Source of the DNA: Blastococcus sp. URHD0036
GTDB lineage: Bacteria; Actinomycetota; Actinomycetes; Mycobacteriales; Geodermatophilaceae
Assembly: GCF_000701365.1 (NCBI RefSeq)
Contig: NZ_JNIK01000014.1
Location: 1-64,000 of the forward strand
Direction: 5' to 3'
DNA: 64,000 bases
Shown: positions 36,230 through 44,035 of the stretch, piece after piece
Layout: each line of letters starts with the position of its first letter
Position numbering within the stretch: position 1 is the stretch's first letter
Position numbers and translations under genes: made by a program
The notes under the pieces: model-generated
Database searches by the model: none
The model's input: only the letters and a program-made list of their open reading frames with translations
What the model was told of the DNA's origin: nothing

Positions 36230-37333
36230 GTGCATGAGCTCCCCGTCTGGTTCGAGATCGCGACCTTCGTGGGGCTCACCGCTCTGCTCCTGGCCGACCT
36301 GGTCATCGTCGCCCGCCGCCCGCACGAACCCTCCATGAAGGAGGCCGGCCTCTGGGTCGGCTTCTACGTGGGCCTGGCGCTGGTCTTCGGCGCGGTGCTG
36401 TGGGCGATCACCGATTCGCAGTTCGGCACGGAGTTCTACGCCGGCTGGCTGACCGAGTACTCGCTCTCGGTCGACAACCTGTTCGTCTTCGTGATCATCA
36501 TGGCGCGGTTCCGGGTGCCCCGGCCGCTGCAGCAGGAAGTGCTGATGGTGGGGATCATCATCGCGCTCGTCCTGCGCGGGATCTTCATCCTGCTCGGCGC
36601 CGCGCTGATCACCCGGTTCACCTGGGTCTTCTACATCTTCGGCGCGTTCCTCGTGTACACCGCGATCAACCTCGTGCGGAACCGTGGCGAGGAGGAGGAC
36701 TTCGAGGAGAACGCGTTCATCCGGTCGATGCGCCGGGTGCTGCCGATCACCGGGGAGTTCCACGGCGCGAAGCTGCGGGTCCTGGAGAACGGCAAGAAGT
36801 TCTGGACCCCGATGATCATCGTCTTCCTGGCGCTGGGCACCACGGATCTGATCTTCGCCCTCGACAGCATCCCGGCGATCTTCGGCCTGACCAAGGAGCC
36901 GTTCATCGTCTTCACGGCGAACGTCTTCGCGCTGATGGGCCTGCGGCAGCTGTACTTCCTGCTCGGTGGCCTCCTCCAGCGGCTGGTCTACCTCTCGCTG
37001 GGCCTGGCCGTGATCCTCGCCTTCATCGGCGTCAAGCTGGTGATGGAGGCGCTGCACGACAACACGCTGCCGTTCATCAACGGCGGGGAGCACATCGAGT
37101 CGGTGCCCACGATCCCCATCTGGCTGTCCCTGACGATCATCCTCGGCGTCATCCTGATCGCGACCGTGGCCAGCCTGGTCAAGACCCGGGGGCAGTTCTC
37201 CACCGAGGCGGCCGAGACCGCCGACGTCGCCGACACGACCACCGCCGTCGGCCCGGCGGCCTCGGCGGAGGCGGAGTCCACGAACGCCGCGGTGGCGGAG
37301 GAGATCGGCCAGGACGGACGTCGGCAGGGCTGA
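36230..37333 (+). CDS. TerC-family integral membrane protein (second copy)
   Basis: This is a 367-aa paralogue of the TerC at 34635, with the same signatures: EYSLSVDNLFVFVIIMARF and DLIFALDSIPAIFGLTKE. The two proteins align along their whole length, including RRVLPxTxEFH and the INGGEHI loop. Helix pattern and charged loops are conserved; the C-terminal tails differ and both are low-complexity. GTG at 36230 is 3 nt past the marR stop. It may be translated from the riboswitch operon and also from its own leaderless promoter. Confidence 0.92.
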   Translation: MHELPVWFEIATFVGLTALLLADLVIVARRPHEPSMKEAGLWVGFYVGLALVFGAVLWAITDSQFGTEFYAGWLTEYSLSVDNLFVFVIIMARFRVPRPLQQEVLMVGIIIALVLRGIFILLGAALITRFTWVFYIFGAFLVYTAINLVRNRGEEEDFEENAFIRSMRRVLPITGEFHGAKLRVLENGKKFWTPMIIVFLALGTTDLIFALDSIPAIFGLTKEPFIVFTANVFALMGLRQLYFLLGGLLQRLVYLSLGLAVILAFIGVKLVMEALHDNTLPFINGGEHIESVPTIPIWLSLTIILGVILIATVASLVKTRGQFSTEAAETADVADTTTAVGPAASAEAESTNAAVAEEIGQDGRRQG

Positions 37334-37344
37334 TCCCGGCCCGC

Positions 37345-37350
37345 TAGCGT
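37345..37350 (+). promoter_or_regulatory. Putative -10 box of the S9-like gene (leaderless)
   Basis: TAGCGT lies 8 nt before the GTG start at 37359. No ribosome-binding site is present. Confidence 0.5.
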
Positions 37351-37358
37351 CGGCGCCC

Positions 37359-39065
37359 GTGCGTCCCGACGACCTGGCCCTCCTGCGCACGCCGGGCATC
37401 CCGGCGGTCGCGCCGGACGGGCGGATCGCCGTCGTCGCGGTGACCCGGCCCGACGTCGGGGAGAACGGGTACCGCGGCCGGCTCTGGGCGGTGCCCACCG
37501 ACGCGTCGGCGCCGGCCCGGCCGCTCACCTCCGGGGGCTGCGCCAGCCACCCGGCGTTCTCACCGGACGGGCGATGGCTGGCCTATCTCGCGGCGGCGGA
37601 CAGCGGGCCGCCCCAGGTGCACGTCCTGCCCACCGCCGGGGGCGCGCCGCGGCGGCTGACCGGCGCTCCGCTCGGCGCCGGGGCGCCGGTGTGGTCCCCG
37701 GACTCGCGGCGACTGGCCTGGACCGCGCCGACCGGCGGCCCCGCGGACCCCGACGCCCCGCGGCTGATCACCCCGCGGCGGTCCCGTCCGGACGACCTCG
37801 GCCCGCTCGCCGACCGGCGGAGCTCGGTGCACGTCCTCGACCTCCCCGACCTGCTCGCCGACGACGACGCCGTCCTCCCGGTGCCGCGGCTCGTCGGCGA
37901 CCCGGACGACGACTGCACCGGGGTGACCTGGAGTCCTGACGGCGCGGCGCTCGCCGTCGTCGCCCGCCGCGCCGCAGGGTCCCTTGCCGACCTGGTCGTC
38001 GTCCGCGCGGACGGCTCCGACGCACGCCGGCTCGTCTCCGGCGCGGCGGTGGGCGGCAGCCCGGCCTGGGCGCCCAGCGGGGACCACGTGTGGCTGGTCA
38101 CCGCGGACGCGCCGGGGGAGGCCTCCCTCTGCCGGGTGCCGGTCGACGGGGGCACCCCCGAGCCGGTACCGGTGCACGGGGCAGTGGTGGCGGGGCCGCT
38201 GGTCGACGGGCGCGGCATCCTGGTCGGCGTCGCGCGGCGGGGGGCGGTGGAGCTGCTGCGGTTGCTCCCGGCCGGGGGCGACCCCGAGGTCCTCGTCGAG
38301 GGCCCGTTCACGGTGCGCGGGGTGGCGTCGGCGGGGGGCGTCGTCGTCGCGACGGTCGGCCACGACGGGTCGGCGGGGGAGCTCATCGCCGTCACGCCCG
38401 GGAGGCGGCGGCTGCTGACCGCGTTCGGCAGCCCCCTCGCGGCGACCGGCCGGGTGCACCGGGCCACGCCCCTCGCGGCGTCGGCCGCCGACGGCTCCCC
38501 GGCAGCCGGCCGGGTCACCGTGCCCCCCGGCGCGGGTCCGCACCCGGTCCTCCTGCACGTCCGCCCCGGAAACGGGGGCTGGGTCCTGGATGACGACGTC
38601 CAGGTCGCCGTCACCGGGGGGCTGGCGGTCGTGCAGGCCGACGAGGGCGACGCCGACGCCGTCCTCGCCCTCCTCGACGCGGCCCTCGAGGACCCGCGAC
38701 TCGACGCCGGCCGGGTCGGCGTGGCCGGCGGCGCGCTCGCCGTCGAGCTGATCCGCCGCAGCGACCGGTTCGCCGCCGCCGTCCTCGAGTTCGCGCCGCC
38801 GGACGACCCGCCGGCCGACGCCGTCGCCGCGCCGACCCTGGTGGTCTGCGGGGAGCGGGACCTGCGGGGGCCGGGGATCGCCTTCTCGGCCGAGCTCGAG
38901 CGCCGGGGCGTGGACACCGAGCTCCTGCTGTTCCCCGCGGAGGGAGCCGACCTCGCCCGATCCGGCCGGACGGCCGCCCGGGTGGCCCGACACGAGCACC
39001 TGCTGCGCTGGTGGGCCCGGCAGCTGGGCGCCGCGGACCGGCACCGGGGTCGCCGGACCCACTAG
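37359..39065 (+). CDS. S9-peptidase-like protein lacking catalytic residues
   Basis: This is a 568-aa homologue of acylaminoacyl-peptidase/dipeptidyl-peptidase S9 proteins. The first 380 residues form a beta-propeller with TolB/WD-like blades (HPAFSPDGRWLAYLAA, GAPVWSPDSRRLAW, GVTWSPDGAALAVV, SPAWAPSGDHVWLV). The C-terminal part keeps the hydrolase scaffold (LDPxRVGVxGG, here LDAGRVGVAGGALAVEL). The nucleophile Ser of GGSYGG is absent, the oxyanion HGGP is changed to RPGNGG, and the His of the final EGH/ESH motif is replaced (FPAEGADLARSG). It is therefore probably not a peptidase, but a scaffold or binding protein. There is no signal peptide. Confidence 0.8.
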   Translation: MRPDDLALLRTPGIPAVAPDGRIAVVAVTRPDVGENGYRGRLWAVPTDASAPARPLTSGGCASHPAFSPDGRWLAYLAAADSGPPQVHVLPTAGGAPRRLTGAPLGAGAPVWSPDSRRLAWTAPTGGPADPDAPRLITPRRSRPDDLGPLADRRSSVHVLDLPDLLADDDAVLPVPRLVGDPDDDCTGVTWSPDGAALAVVARRAAGSLADLVVVRADGSDARRLVSGAAVGGSPAWAPSGDHVWLVTADAPGEASLCRVPVDGGTPEPVPVHGAVVAGPLVDGRGILVGVARRGAVELLRLLPAGGDPEVLVEGPFTVRGVASAGGVVVATVGHDGSAGELIAVTPGRRRLLTAFGSPLAATGRVHRATPLAASAADGSPAAGRVTVPPGAGPHPVLLHVRPGNGGWVLDDDVQVAVTGGLAVVQADEGDADAVLALLDAALEDPRLDAGRVGVAGGALAVELIRRSDRFAAAVLEFAPPDDPPADAVAAPTLVVCGERDLRGPGIAFSAELERRGVDTELLLFPAEGADLARSGRTAARVARHEHLLRWWARQLGAADRHRGRRTH

Positions 39066-39068
39066 CGT
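39063..39068 (+). promoter_or_regulatory. Putative -10 box of the small acidic protein gene (leaderless)
   Basis: TAGCGT overlaps the TAG stop of the preceding gene and lies 6 nt before the ATG at 39075. Confidence 0.5.
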
Positions 39069-39074
39069 TCCGGC

Positions 39075-39365
39075 ATGGCGCTCATCTATCCCGTCGCGGC
39101 CGACCTGCCCGAGCCGGAGGACGGCTCCGAGCCCGACTTCGCGGAGCTGGCCGCGGACCTGTCCGACACGTGGCTGGTCGAGGTGGCCGTGGAGGACGAC
39201 GGCGACGACGCCTGCTTCGGTCCGCTCACCGCCCACTCCGCGTGGAACCTCGCCGTCGACGTCGACCAGCGGCGACCCGAGTGGCTGGTCTCGGTCGTGC
39301 CGCTGCACGTGGCCGGGACCGCCGACGAGCTGGTCGCGCTCTTCGACGAGGACGACGAGGGCTAG
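39075..39365 (+). CDS. Small acidic protein of unknown function
   Basis: This is a 96-aa protein with many Asp and Glu residues (EPEDGSEPDF, EDDGDD, FDEDDEG), few Lys, one Cys and no TM or signal. Predicted alternation of strands and helices (TWLVEVAVED, WNLAVDVD, WLVSVVPLHV) suggests a small folded domain, not disorder. The family was not recognised. It is likely transcribed from its own leaderless promoter between the S9-like gene and the membrane glycosyltransferase. Confidence 0.65.
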   Translation: MALIYPVAADLPEPEDGSEPDFAELAADLSDTWLVEVAVEDDGDDACFGPLTAHSAWNLAVDVDQRRPEWLVSVVPLHVAGTADELVALFDEDDEG

Positions 39366-39423
39366 CCGCTCGGGGTGGCCGCGCGGAGGTGCCGGCCGCC
39401 GCCCCCGGTCCGACACTCGGGAG

Positions 39424-40950
39424 GTGTCCCGGGCCGGTCTCCAGCGAGCAGCCGCCTTCGCCGGACCCGCGCTCCTGGCCCCGCTCCTGGTCCTGGTGTC
39501 CACCCGACGGGACGGGCTCGGCCTCAGCCCCGACTCGGTCGCCTACCTCGCGGCCGCCGACGGCGTCGCCTCCGGTCACGGCGTCGTCGGCCTGGACGGC
39601 CGGCCGCAGTCGCTCTACGCCCCCGGCCTGTCGTGGCTGCTGGCGCTCCCCGCGCACGGCGGGTTCGCCGTCGGGGCGGCGCGTGCGCTGAACCTCGTGT
39701 GTCTCGCCGCCGTCGTCCTCGGGCTCGGCTGGGTGCTGGACCGCTACGTGCGCCGGGCGGTCGCGGTCACCGCCGCGGGTGCCGCCGCCGTCTCGGCGCC
39801 GCTGCTCGCCGTTCACGGGTGGTTGTGGTCGGAGCCGCTGTACATCCTGCTGTCCGCCGTCCTCCTGGCCCTGCTCGGGCGGATCGCCGCGACGGGGCGG
39901 GCGCCGGCCCGGTGGGTGGTCGCGGCCGGGCTCGTCGCCGCCGCGGCGACGCTGGTGCGCTACGCGGGCGTCTCCCTGCTGCCGGTCGCGGTCGCCGTGC
40001 TCCTGCTGCGGCCCGTCCCGTGGCCGCAGCGGATCCGTGCCGGGATCCTCTTCGGCGTCGCCTACGCCGTCCCCGTCGGCGGCTGGCTGCTCCGCAACGT
40101 CGCGCTGACCGGCGACCCCTCCGGTGAGCGGGTGGCCAACGCGCTCTCCGTCCGGGACGTCCTCACCGGCGGGGTCACCACGGTCGCGCGCTGGCTGACG
40201 CCCGGCGACCTCTCCCTCGACGCGCGGCTGTGGTCGACGGCGCTGCTGGTCGCCGGGGTCGCCGCGCTCGCGGTCGCGGCCCGCCGGGCCGGGCCGGCGG
40301 ACCCGCGCGCCGCCGTGCTGGGCGTCGCGGCCGGGGCGGTGGTCCTGTCCTTCGCCGTCCTCGTCGCGATGACCGCCGGCGCGAACGTCAACGTGCTGGG
40401 CCTGCGGCTGCTGTCCCCGCTGGTCGTCCCGCTGGTCGCGGCCCTCGCCGTGTCCGCGGACCTCGTCCTGGACCGGCTGCCCCGGCCGGGGCGGCTGCTC
40501 TGCGCGGCGGCGATGGTCGGAGTCGCGGCCTGGTGCCTCCTCCCGGCCACGGTGCGGCAGGTGTCGGCGGCCGGCGAGGACGCGCTGTCGTTCACCCGCG
40601 GACCGTGGCAGTCGGCGGACAGCCGCGACCTGGTGGCGGCCGTACCGTCCGGCGCCACCGTCGTCAGCGACGACCCCTGGGGCGTCTGGTTCCTGACCGG
40701 TCGGGCGGTCTCGGAGAGCCCGCGTGAGCATTACCACGCCTCGGACCGGGTGCCGCCGCACGACCTGGACGCCCTCCGCGCGGCGGTGCGGGCGGGGCCC
40801 ACCTACCTCGTCTGGTTCGACCGTCCGGCGTCGGACTACCACCTGACCCCGGCGGACCTGCGCGACGACGTCGAGCTGACCGCCGTCGGACGCACGGACG
40901 TCGGCGCGGTCTACCGGGTCACGGCGACGGCCGGGCCGCGGCCCACGTAG
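39424..40950 (+). CDS. GT39-like polytopic membrane glycosyltransferase
   Basis: This is a 508-aa membrane protein with about 11-12 TM helices in the first 380 residues and a soluble C-terminal domain (ADSRDLVAAVPSGATVVSDDPWGVWFLTGR). The N-terminal extracellular loop has GLSPDSVAYLAAADG, the acidic motif of PMT/ArnT-like glycosyltransferases that use polyprenyl-phosphate sugars. The acceptor and sugar are unknown. The start is GTG at 39424; the only nearby purine run (GGGAG) is too close, so the start is not certain. It may glycosylate exported proteins, for example the lipoproteins downstream, but this is inference from position alone. Confidence 0.8.
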   Translation: MSRAGLQRAAAFAGPALLAPLLVLVSTRRDGLGLSPDSVAYLAAADGVASGHGVVGLDGRPQSLYAPGLSWLLALPAHGGFAVGAARALNLVCLAAVVLGLGWVLDRYVRRAVAVTAAGAAAVSAPLLAVHGWLWSEPLYILLSAVLLALLGRIAATGRAPARWVVAAGLVAAAATLVRYAGVSLLPVAVAVLLLRPVPWPQRIRAGILFGVAYAVPVGGWLLRNVALTGDPSGERVANALSVRDVLTGGVTTVARWLTPGDLSLDARLWSTALLVAGVAALAVAARRAGPADPRAAVLGVAAGAVVLSFAVLVAMTAGANVNVLGLRLLSPLVVPLVAALAVSADLVLDRLPRPGRLLCAAAMVGVAAWCLLPATVRQVSAAGEDALSFTRGPWQSADSRDLVAAVPSGATVVSDDPWGVWFLTGRAVSESPREHYHASDRVPPHDLDALRAAVRAGPTYLVWFDRPASDYHLTPADLRDDVELTAVGRTDVGAVYRVTATAGPRPT

Positions 40951-41056
40951 GCGCTCGCTCACTGCGCCGCTCAGGCGACTCACGGGCCGAGCCCGCCCCG
41001 ACATCGGTGTCGCGCCGCTGACCACGGCGTTCTCCGTCTGGGTTGCTGTTCTGCAT
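40919..41056 (-). CDS. Possible small hydrophilic peptide, 45 aa
   Basis: This is an ATG-started minus-strand frame with a good ribosome-binding site (GGAGGGA about 6 nt upstream). It encodes a basic, Arg/Ser/Glu-rich peptide with no hydrophobic segment. It overlaps the last 32 nt of the membrane glycosyltransferase gene on the other strand. No homologue was recognised. The Arg-rich composition is also what non-coding GC-rich DNA gives, so it is weakly supported. Confidence 0.25.
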   Translation of the reverse strand: MQNSNPDGERRGQRRDTDVGAGSARESPERRSERAPTWAAARPSP

Positions 41057-41119
41057 CGCCCGTCCCTCCTCGTCGCGGGGTGCGGTAGAACTCGCCCGAC
41101 TCACAACTGTGGAGGCCCG

Positions 41120-42031
41120 ATGTCTCGTCAAGGAGGACACAGGCTCCTGTGGGGGTTCTCCGCGTGTGCCCTCGCCCTGGTGCCGGCGTGTGGGGGTGGC
41201 GCCGATGTCGACGCCCCGGTGGTCCCCAGCCCGCCGGCGGAATTCGCGGCGACGGCGGAGGTCGACCGCGCGCTGCAGGTCGTGGCCGGCGCCGGCGCGG
41301 CGTGGATCCTGTCGGAGGTGGACGGCGGCGCCTCGGTCTCCCGGCTCGACCACACCGGGGAGCTGACCGAGGTCGCGCGGCTGACGGGTCTGCGGCACGG
41401 GATGGCGACCTATGGCGACGGCGTCGTCGTGGCGCGCGTCAGGTGCGACGGTGACGACTGCGAGGACACCGTGGCCGAGGTGCGGGTGCTGGACCGGGCC
41501 GGGGAGACCGTGGCCGAGGAGGAGATCGCGCGCAGGGAGGGGGCTCCCTACTGCGAGTCGGGCACCTGCGACTCGGTCGACATCCTCGGGGTGGACGGGG
41601 ACGCGGTCTGGCTGGAGACCTCCGACATCCTGCCGATGTCCGCCGAGACGTTCGTGTCCTGGGACCCGGGCACGGGGGAGACGAGCTCCGACCGTCCGCA
41701 GGACCCGGGTGAGGACTGGTATCCCGCGTTCCCCGGCTACCCGGACCCGAGGCCGTATCTGAGCCCGCCGAGTTTCGAACGCGCCCCCGAGGCGGTCGCC
41801 TTCGGCCAGGGGGACCAGGTGTTCGTCCTCGACGCACCCGGTCAGATCCGACGCGTTGTCGGCTCCGCGGGGGCGCCGCGTGAGGAGGAGCCCCTCGAGG
41901 TGCCGGCCGACGTCTTCTCCCAGGACCACGGCCCGACGCCGATGCTGCTGTTCGACGCCAGCCCGACCGTCCTCGTCGGGTGCATCACGCACGAGTGGCC
42001 GTCCGCCCGGTGCTGGATCGGTTCGCGATGA
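41120..42031 (+). CDS. Lipoprotein of unknown function (tandem pair, first)
   Basis: This is a 303-aa exported lipoprotein. The signal sequence ends in ALVPAC (lipobox), followed by GGGADVDAP. The mature part starts PPAEFAATAEVDRALQVVAGAGAAWIL and has a repeated beta-strand pattern (GDGVVVARVRCD, DAVWLET), suggestive of a partial propeller or similar beta fold. Four internal Cys suggest disulfides. The end, EVPADVF...FDASPTVLVGC...SARCWIGSR, is shared with the next gene. GGAGG lies upstream of the ATG at 41120. The stop overlaps the next start (ATGA). The family was not recognised. Confidence 0.7.
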   Translation: MSRQGGHRLLWGFSACALALVPACGGGADVDAPVVPSPPAEFAATAEVDRALQVVAGAGAAWILSEVDGGASVSRLDHTGELTEVARLTGLRHGMATYGDGVVVARVRCDGDDCEDTVAEVRVLDRAGETVAEEEIARREGAPYCESGTCDSVDILGVDGDAVWLETSDILPMSAETFVSWDPGTGETSSDRPQDPGEDWYPAFPGYPDPRPYLSPPSFERAPEAVAFGQGDQVFVLDAPGQIRRVVGSAGAPREEEPLEVPADVFSQDHGPTPMLLFDASPTVLVGCITHEWPSARCWIGSR

Positions 42032-43173
42032 CCCGAGCTCCCCGACGAGTCCCCGGCCTGCTCGTCGCGGGAGCCGTGGGCGTCCTCATCGCGACGTCTG
42101 CGTGCACCGGAGGCGGGGGCGACGCGCAGGAGCCGGCCGTGCCCAGCGTGCCGAGCGAGTTCGCGGCGACCTTCGACGTCGAGTCGCTCATCGCACTGGT
42201 CGCGGGGGAGGGGCAGGCGTGGGTCCTGAGGGCGGACGGCGACCGCGCTGCGCTCTCGCGGATCGACCACACCGGCCGGTCCACCGACGTCGTCCGCCTG
42301 CCCGGTCAGGAGTTCGCCATGGCGGCCTACGGCGACGGCGTCGTCGTCACGCGCCGCGCCTGCGCGGCGGAGGAGTGCGAGGCGCGAGCGGTCAAGGTGC
42401 TGGTCGTGGACGCCGCGGGCGCGACGGTCGCCGAGGACGAGTTCGCCCGTGAGTTCGGCGGCCTCGAGATCGTCGGACAGGGCAGTGGGATCGAGCTGAT
42501 CGGCGTCCAGGAGGACGTCGTCTGGGTCGACACCGGTGGGCAGTTGATCGGGTACGACGTCACGACCGGAGGAACCACTGTCGCCGAGGCGGATGAGCCA
42601 GGTGGCCTCGTCTGCGTCCTCGCGGACGGGCTCTACACCCTCGCGGTGGTGGACGAGGCCTACCTGGCCGGCGAGATACTCATCCCCGCGGAAGGTCCCG
42701 GTCCGGTGTTCGACGTCGAGATCCGGCGGTTGGTCGACGGTGTGTGGGCGCCGGTGCCGGACACTCGTCGAGGCCTGACCTACGACGAGATCTACTGGCA
42801 GGCGTGCACGGGTGGTGGCGTGCAAGCCGGCGGGGGCACCGCTCCGGGGCCGGTGTGGTCTGCCTCCTCCGGCTGGGTGGAGAGGGGGCCGTACCTGAGG
42901 TATCCCGACCTGGCGACGGCGCCCGAGCCGACGGCGCGAGGTTCGGCGGGCCAGTTGTTCGTCCTCGAGAGCGCGGGGTCGGTCCGCCGGTGGTTCGCCG
43001 GACCCGACGGGCCGATGAGCTCGCAGGTCCTGGAGGTGCCGGCCGACCTCTTCGTGCAGCTCTACGAGCCGCAGGTGCAGCTGACGTTCGACGCGAGCGA
43101 CACGGTCGTCACCGGGTGCGTCCAGCGGCAGCAGGACCAGCAGTCCGCTCGCTGCTGGCTCGGCTCACGCTGA
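42028..43173 (+). CDS. Lipoprotein of unknown function (tandem pair, second)
   Basis: This is a 381-aa paralogue of the preceding lipoprotein. It has lipobox LIATSAC, then the same opening (PSEFAATFDVESLIALVAGEGQAWVL), the same SRIDHTG...GDGVVVTR block, and the same C-terminal block EVPADLF...FDASDTVVTGC...SARCWLGSR. It carries about 80 extra residues in the middle (TTVAEADEPGGLVC to WQACTGGGVQAGGG). The start overlaps the previous stop by 4 nt. The middle insertion and high divergence indicate an old duplication. A surface sensor or binding pair is possible; nothing in the sequence fixes the function. Confidence 0.7.
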   Translation: MTRAPRRVPGLLVAGAVGVLIATSACTGGGGDAQEPAVPSVPSEFAATFDVESLIALVAGEGQAWVLRADGDRAALSRIDHTGRSTDVVRLPGQEFAMAAYGDGVVVTRRACAAEECEARAVKVLVVDAAGATVAEDEFAREFGGLEIVGQGSGIELIGVQEDVVWVDTGGQLIGYDVTTGGTTVAEADEPGGLVCVLADGLYTLAVVDEAYLAGEILIPAEGPGPVFDVEIRRLVDGVWAPVPDTRRGLTYDEIYWQACTGGGVQAGGGTAPGPVWSASSGWVERGPYLRYPDLATAPEPTARGSAGQLFVLESAGSVRRWFAGPDGPMSSQVLEVPADLFVQLYEPQVQLTFDASDTVVTGCVQRQQDQQSARCWLGSR

Positions 43174-43317
43174 GTGGGGCGGTCGGACATCAGGGCTCGC
43201 GTGGGAGGCCTGGGTCGGTGCTCGGATCGCTGTGGGACGGGACCGTTGCCTGGCGGACGCCTCATCGGGGACGGTTCCACCGTCGGTGGCAGAGCTCCCC
43301 GGCGGCTCGACGACGAG

Positions 43318-43986
43318 TCACCAGCCGCGGGCGCGCCACTCCGCGAGGGCCGGCCGCTCGGCGCCGAGCGTGGTGTCCCCGCCGTGGCCGGGGTAGACCC
43401 AGGTCTCGTCGGGCAGCGGCCGGAAGAGCCGCTCCTCGACGTCGTCCAGCAGGCTGGTGAAACGGGCCGGGTCCTTCTGGGTGTTGCCGACCCCGCCGGG
43501 GAACAGGCAGTCGCCGGTGAACAGGTGCGGGCCGGTGTCCCCGCGCCCGCGCCACAACAGCGCGATGCTGCCCGGCGTGTGCCCGCGGAGGTGGATCACC
43601 TCGAGGTCGTGCTCGCCCACGCGGACGGTGTCGCCGTGCTGCACCGGGCGCTCGACCGGCACCGGCAGGTCCGCGGCGTCGGCGGGGTGGGCGACGGTCA
43701 GCGCTCCGGTCGCGGCGACCACCTCCGGCAGGGCGCGGTGGTGGTCCCAGTGCCCGTGCGAGGTGACGACGGTGCGCAGGTCGGCGTCCCCGATCAGCGC
43801 CAGCAGCGCCTCGGCGTCGGTGGCCGCGTCGATGAGCAGCGCCTCGCCGGTCGCCTCGTCGCGCAGGAGGTAGGCGTTGTTGTCCATCTCGCCGACGGCG
43901 AGCTTGGCGACGGTCAGCCCCGGCAGCTCGCGGACGGCGGCCGGGCCACCCACCGTGACGGCCCCGGTGTACGGATCGGTGCTCAT
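43318..43986 (-). CDS. Glyoxalase-II-like metallo-beta-lactamase-fold hydrolase
   Basis: This is a 222-aa MBL-fold enzyme. The metal motif HxHxDH appears as TSHGHWDHH. Further ligands are the His in LRGHTPGS, the Asp in FTGDCLFPGG and the final His in YPGHGGDTT. Compact size and sequence match the thioesterase/glyoxalase II group rather than beta-lactamases. ATG at 43984-43986 has GGAGGGAGT upstream. It is divergent from the amidase, with 49 bp between starts. The 144-nt gap to the lipoprotein gene holds no feature. Confidence 0.87.
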   Translation of the reverse strand: MSTDPYTGAVTVGGPAAVRELPGLTVAKLAVGEMDNNAYLLRDEATGEALLIDAATDAEALLALIGDADLRTVVTSHGHWDHHRALPEVVAATGALTVAHPADAADLPVPVERPVQHGDTVRVGEHDLEVIHLRGHTPGSIALLWRGRGDTGPHLFTGDCLFPGGVGNTQKDPARFTSLLDDVEERLFRPLPDETWVYPGHGGDTTLGAERPALAEWRARGW

Positions 43987-44022
43987 CCTCGACTCCCTCC
44001 GGGAACTGTCGGCGGCCGCGGC

Positions 44023-44028
44023 TACGGT
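44023..44028 (+). promoter_or_regulatory. Putative -10 box of the amidase gene (leaderless)
   Basis: TACGGT lies 7 nt before the ATG at 44036, with no ribosome-binding site between. Confidence 0.5.
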
Positions 44029-44035
44029 CCTGGGC

